Shown here one piece after another: positions 62,322 through 64,000 of a stretch of DNA of 64,000 bases. The position numbers and the translations under genes are program-made. The stretch lies in assembly GCF_000379825.1 (NCBI RefSeq), contig NZ_KB903825.1, positions 480,584 to 544,583 of the forward strand, read 5' to 3'. Source of the DNA: Longispora albida DSM 44784. GTDB taxonomy: Bacteria; Actinomycetota; Actinomycetes; Mycobacteriales; Micromonosporaceae. Under the pieces are notes generated by a model. That model was not told the origin of the DNA, made no database searches, and saw nothing but the letters and a program-made list of their open reading frames with translations. Numbering within the stretch: position 1 is the stretch's first letter; every line of letters starts with the position of its first letter.

Positions 62322-62936
62322 ATGTCCGTGGTGGAGGCCGCCGCGTCGTTCGCGCTCGTCGCCGGGCTGCTGACGATCATGCCGGGGCTGGACACCGCCC
62401 TCGTGCTGCGCACCGCCGTCGCCCAGGGGCGCAGGGCTGCCTTCGCCACGGCCCTCGGCATCAGCCTCGGCGCGCTGATCTGGGGCGCGATCGCCGCCGC
62501 CGGGGTGTCGGCCGTGCTGGCCACCTCGCAGGCCGCCTACACCGTGCTCCGGCTGGCGGGCGCCGCGTACCTGGTCTGGCTCGGGCTGGGCCTGCTGTTC
62601 CGCAGGGCCCGGCCGGAGGCTGCCGACGGGAAGGGGGCAGGCGGGCGGGCCTTCCTCCGCGGGCTGGTCACCAACCTGCTCAACCCGAAGATCGGCGTCT
62701 TCTACGTCGCGATGCTCCCCCAGTTCATGCCGGAGAACGCCTCGCACCTCGCGATGGGCGTGCTGCTGGCGCTCGTGCACGACATCGAGGGCATGGCCTG
62801 GTTCACGCTGCTGATCTGCGGGGCGCACCTCGTGCGCGGCTGGCTGAGCCGGGGCGCGGTGCGCCGGGCCCTCGACCGGGTGACCGGCGGCGTGCTGCTC
62901 GGCTTCGGGGCGAAGCTGGGCATTCTCGACTCCTGA
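62322..62936 (+). CDS. LysE/RhtB-family exporter
   Basis: The 204-residue membrane protein has about six helices and family signatures LLTIMPGLDTALVLRTAVAQ, GRRAAFATALGISLGALIWG and GLVTNLLNPKIGVFYVAMLP. LysE/RhtB proteins export amino acids or related small molecules. Its start lies 4 bases after the hydrolase stop, implying one transcript. Confidence 0.92.
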   Translation: MSVVEAAASFALVAGLLTIMPGLDTALVLRTAVAQGRRAAFATALGISLGALIWGAIAAAGVSAVLATSQAAYTVLRLAGAAYLVWLGLGLLFRRARPEAADGKGAGGRAFLRGLVTNLLNPKIGVFYVAMLPQFMPENASHLAMGVLLALVHDIEGMAWFTLLICGAHLVRGWLSRGAVRRALDRVTGGVLLGFGAKLGILDS

Positions 62937-63013
62937 AAATTGGTGCCCCGGCCGGGCAACCCCCGCGTGCGGACCTTCCGTTCGTCCAGTGAGGAACAAC
63001 GGAAAGGTCGGCG

Positions 63014-63502
63014 ATGAAGCGTGCTGAGGAGGAGACGTACCGCGAGTACGCCTCCGCCCGGATCGACCAGCTGCGCCGGGTGGCGTACCTGCTCTGCCGC
63101 GACTGGCACCTGGCGGACGACCTGGTGTCGATCGCCCTGGTCAAGCTGTACCGGCACTGGCGCCGGGCCCAGCGGATGGAGAGCCTCGACGGCTACGTCC
63201 GCAAGATCCTGGTCAACTCCTGGCTGGACGAGCAGCGCAGGCCGTGGCGGCGTGAGCAGGCGGTGGAGGAGCTGCCGGAGACGCCCGTCCTCGATCCGGA
63301 CCCGGACGGCGGAGCCCTGCTGGCGCTCCTGAACGAGCTGCCGGCCCGCCGGCGGGCCGTCCTGGTCCTGCGGTTCTACTGCGGGCTGTCCGTGACACAG
63401 ACCGCCGAGATGCTCGGGTGCTCCGAGGGCACCGTCAAGAGCCAGACCTCCCGCGGGCTGGACGCGCTGCGCCCGCTCGCCAGCCGGCTGGAAACCACTT
63501 AG
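63014..63502 (+). CDS. SigE-family ECF RNA polymerase sigma factor
   Basis: The 162-residue sigma factor has region 2 (YLLCRDWHLADDLVSIALVKL, residues about 20-85) and region 4 (LPARRRAVLVLRFYCGLSVT and EMLGCSEGTVKSQTSRGLD, about 100-155), with the short linker typical of the actinobacterial SigE/ECF41-like group. It directs polymerase to unknown promoters. GGAAAGG lies before ATG 63014. The next gene, 14 bases on, may encode its regulator. Confidence 0.92.
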   Translation: MKRAEEETYREYASARIDQLRRVAYLLCRDWHLADDLVSIALVKLYRHWRRAQRMESLDGYVRKILVNSWLDEQRRPWRREQAVEELPETPVLDPDPDGGALLALLNELPARRRAVLVLRFYCGLSVTQTAEMLGCSEGTVKSQTSRGLDALRPLASRLETT

Positions 63503-63516
63503 GAGCGTTGGAAGAG

Positions 63517-64000
63517 ATGCAGCAGAACGAATTCGACCACGCCATCGGCACCCCGCCGCCGTCCCGCGTGGATCTGGACACCGTGATCGTCAAGGGCCGC
63601 CGGTCGCAGCGGCTGCGGACCTGGGGCATGAGCGGCGGGCTGGCAGTGGCCGTGCTGGCCGCCACCGCCGGTACCGGGCTGTGGCTGAACGCGGGCCCGG
63701 CCCCGGCGGATCGGGTCCCGGCAGGCTTCGCGGCACCTACGGCCGGCTCCAGCCCGATGCCACCAGCCCCCAGTCCGAAGTCGACGCCGAAGGCGCCTCC
63801 GACCAGGGCGACCCCCAGCTGGACACCGCCGCCTCCGCCGGCGGAGGGCCACCGCCTCACCAAGGAGGAGGCGGCCCAGCTCACCACCACCCTGAACACG
63901 GCACTGACGGCGGTGGCACCCGGAGTCCAGGTCGTGGCCGGTTCCGGGAAGGTCCGCGAGGAGCAGGCCCTGTCGTTCCGGACCGGCGCGCACACCAACC
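63517..64000 (+). CDS. Single-pass membrane protein, possible anti-sigma partner (truncated by window end)
   Basis: The open frame from ATG 63517, after GGAAGAG, runs to the window edge. It starts with a cytoplasmic part of about 35 residues (HAIGTPPPSRVDLDTVIVKG), a membrane helix (GGLAVAVLAATAGTGLWL), a Pro/Ser/Thr-rich stalk and the beginning of an outer domain. Position after a SigE-type sigma gene and this topology fit the membrane proteins often co-encoded with such sigma factors. No zinc-type anti-sigma motif is visible. Confidence 0.75.
   Translation, partial: MQQNEFDHAIGTPPPSRVDLDTVIVKGRRSQRLRTWGMSGGLAVAVLAATAGTGLWLNAGPAPADRVPAGFAAPTAGSSPMPPAPSPKSTPKAPPTRATPSWTPPPPPAEGHRLTKEEAAQLTTTLNTALTAVAPGVQVVAGSGKVREEQALSFRTGAHTN

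Overview
The window reads as chromosomal DNA from a high-GC (roughly 70 percent by eye) Gram-positive actinomycete. The signs are strong G/C bias at third codon positions, frequent GTG starts, ATGA/GTGA/TGATG stop-start overlaps, Tat and lipoprotein signals, Ser/Thr kinases with FHA partners, SigE-type sigma factors and family 2B encapsulins. The genus cannot be fixed from the sequence alone. No rRNA, tRNA, CRISPR array, transposase or prophage gene was recognised. Genes are dense on both strands.

Layout. 1-2.1 kb: end of a peptide-importer operon. 2.2-4.4 kb: an AAA ATPase-nuclease and a secreted intradiol-dioxygenase-like lipoprotein. 4.6-10.3 kb: two-component system, GT39 membrane glycosyltransferase and GT2-GtrA lipid-linked sugar synthase. 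10.1-11.9 kb: RlmG-like methyltransferase and pentapeptide-repeat protein. 12.0-15.6 kb: a compact cluster of a 64-residue eight-cysteine peptide, MauD/TlpA-like thioredoxin, ABC exporter, MauE-like membrane protein and S26 signal peptidase, closed by a perfect 42-bp palindrome. This is the best candidate for an undescribed system: a disulfide-rich exported peptide with its own oxidation, export and cleavage machinery.

15.6-29.4 kb: hydrolase, CapA-like protein, MFS transporter behind a perfect CIRCE element, flavin monooxygenase with a GntR-TetR fusion regulator and operator, a sulfonate/taurine uptake operon (ssu/tauD type), a ROK regulator and a secreted CHAP protein with seven C-terminal repeats. 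29.5-32.6 kb: XRE-DUF2690 protein, small secreted protein, arginyl-tRNA synthetase. 32.8-36.8 kb: two tandem family 2B encapsulin shell genes and a polyprenyl synthase, with a hairpin between the shells and a terminator after the synthase.

36.8-53.5 kb: mostly short accessory units (TPR protein, DUF4239 plus urea-type binding protein, PPOX flavoprotein, pterin-dehydratase/VOC fusion, methyltransferase, PhzF, DUF3050/TetR pair, SDRs, GNAT, NarL/GAF-kinase pair, an SDR-VOC-QueA-like operon, GntR/UTRA regulator, FKBP lipoprotein). 53.5-60.4 kb: a six-gene leftward operon joining an FAD/NAD(P)-type protein, a small membrane protein, an FHA protein, two Ser/Thr kinases and a Kef-type cation/proton antiporter. 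60.6-64.0 kb: secreted sphingomyelinase-like phosphodiesterase, hydrolase, LysE exporter, SigE-family sigma factor and a truncated downstream membrane protein.
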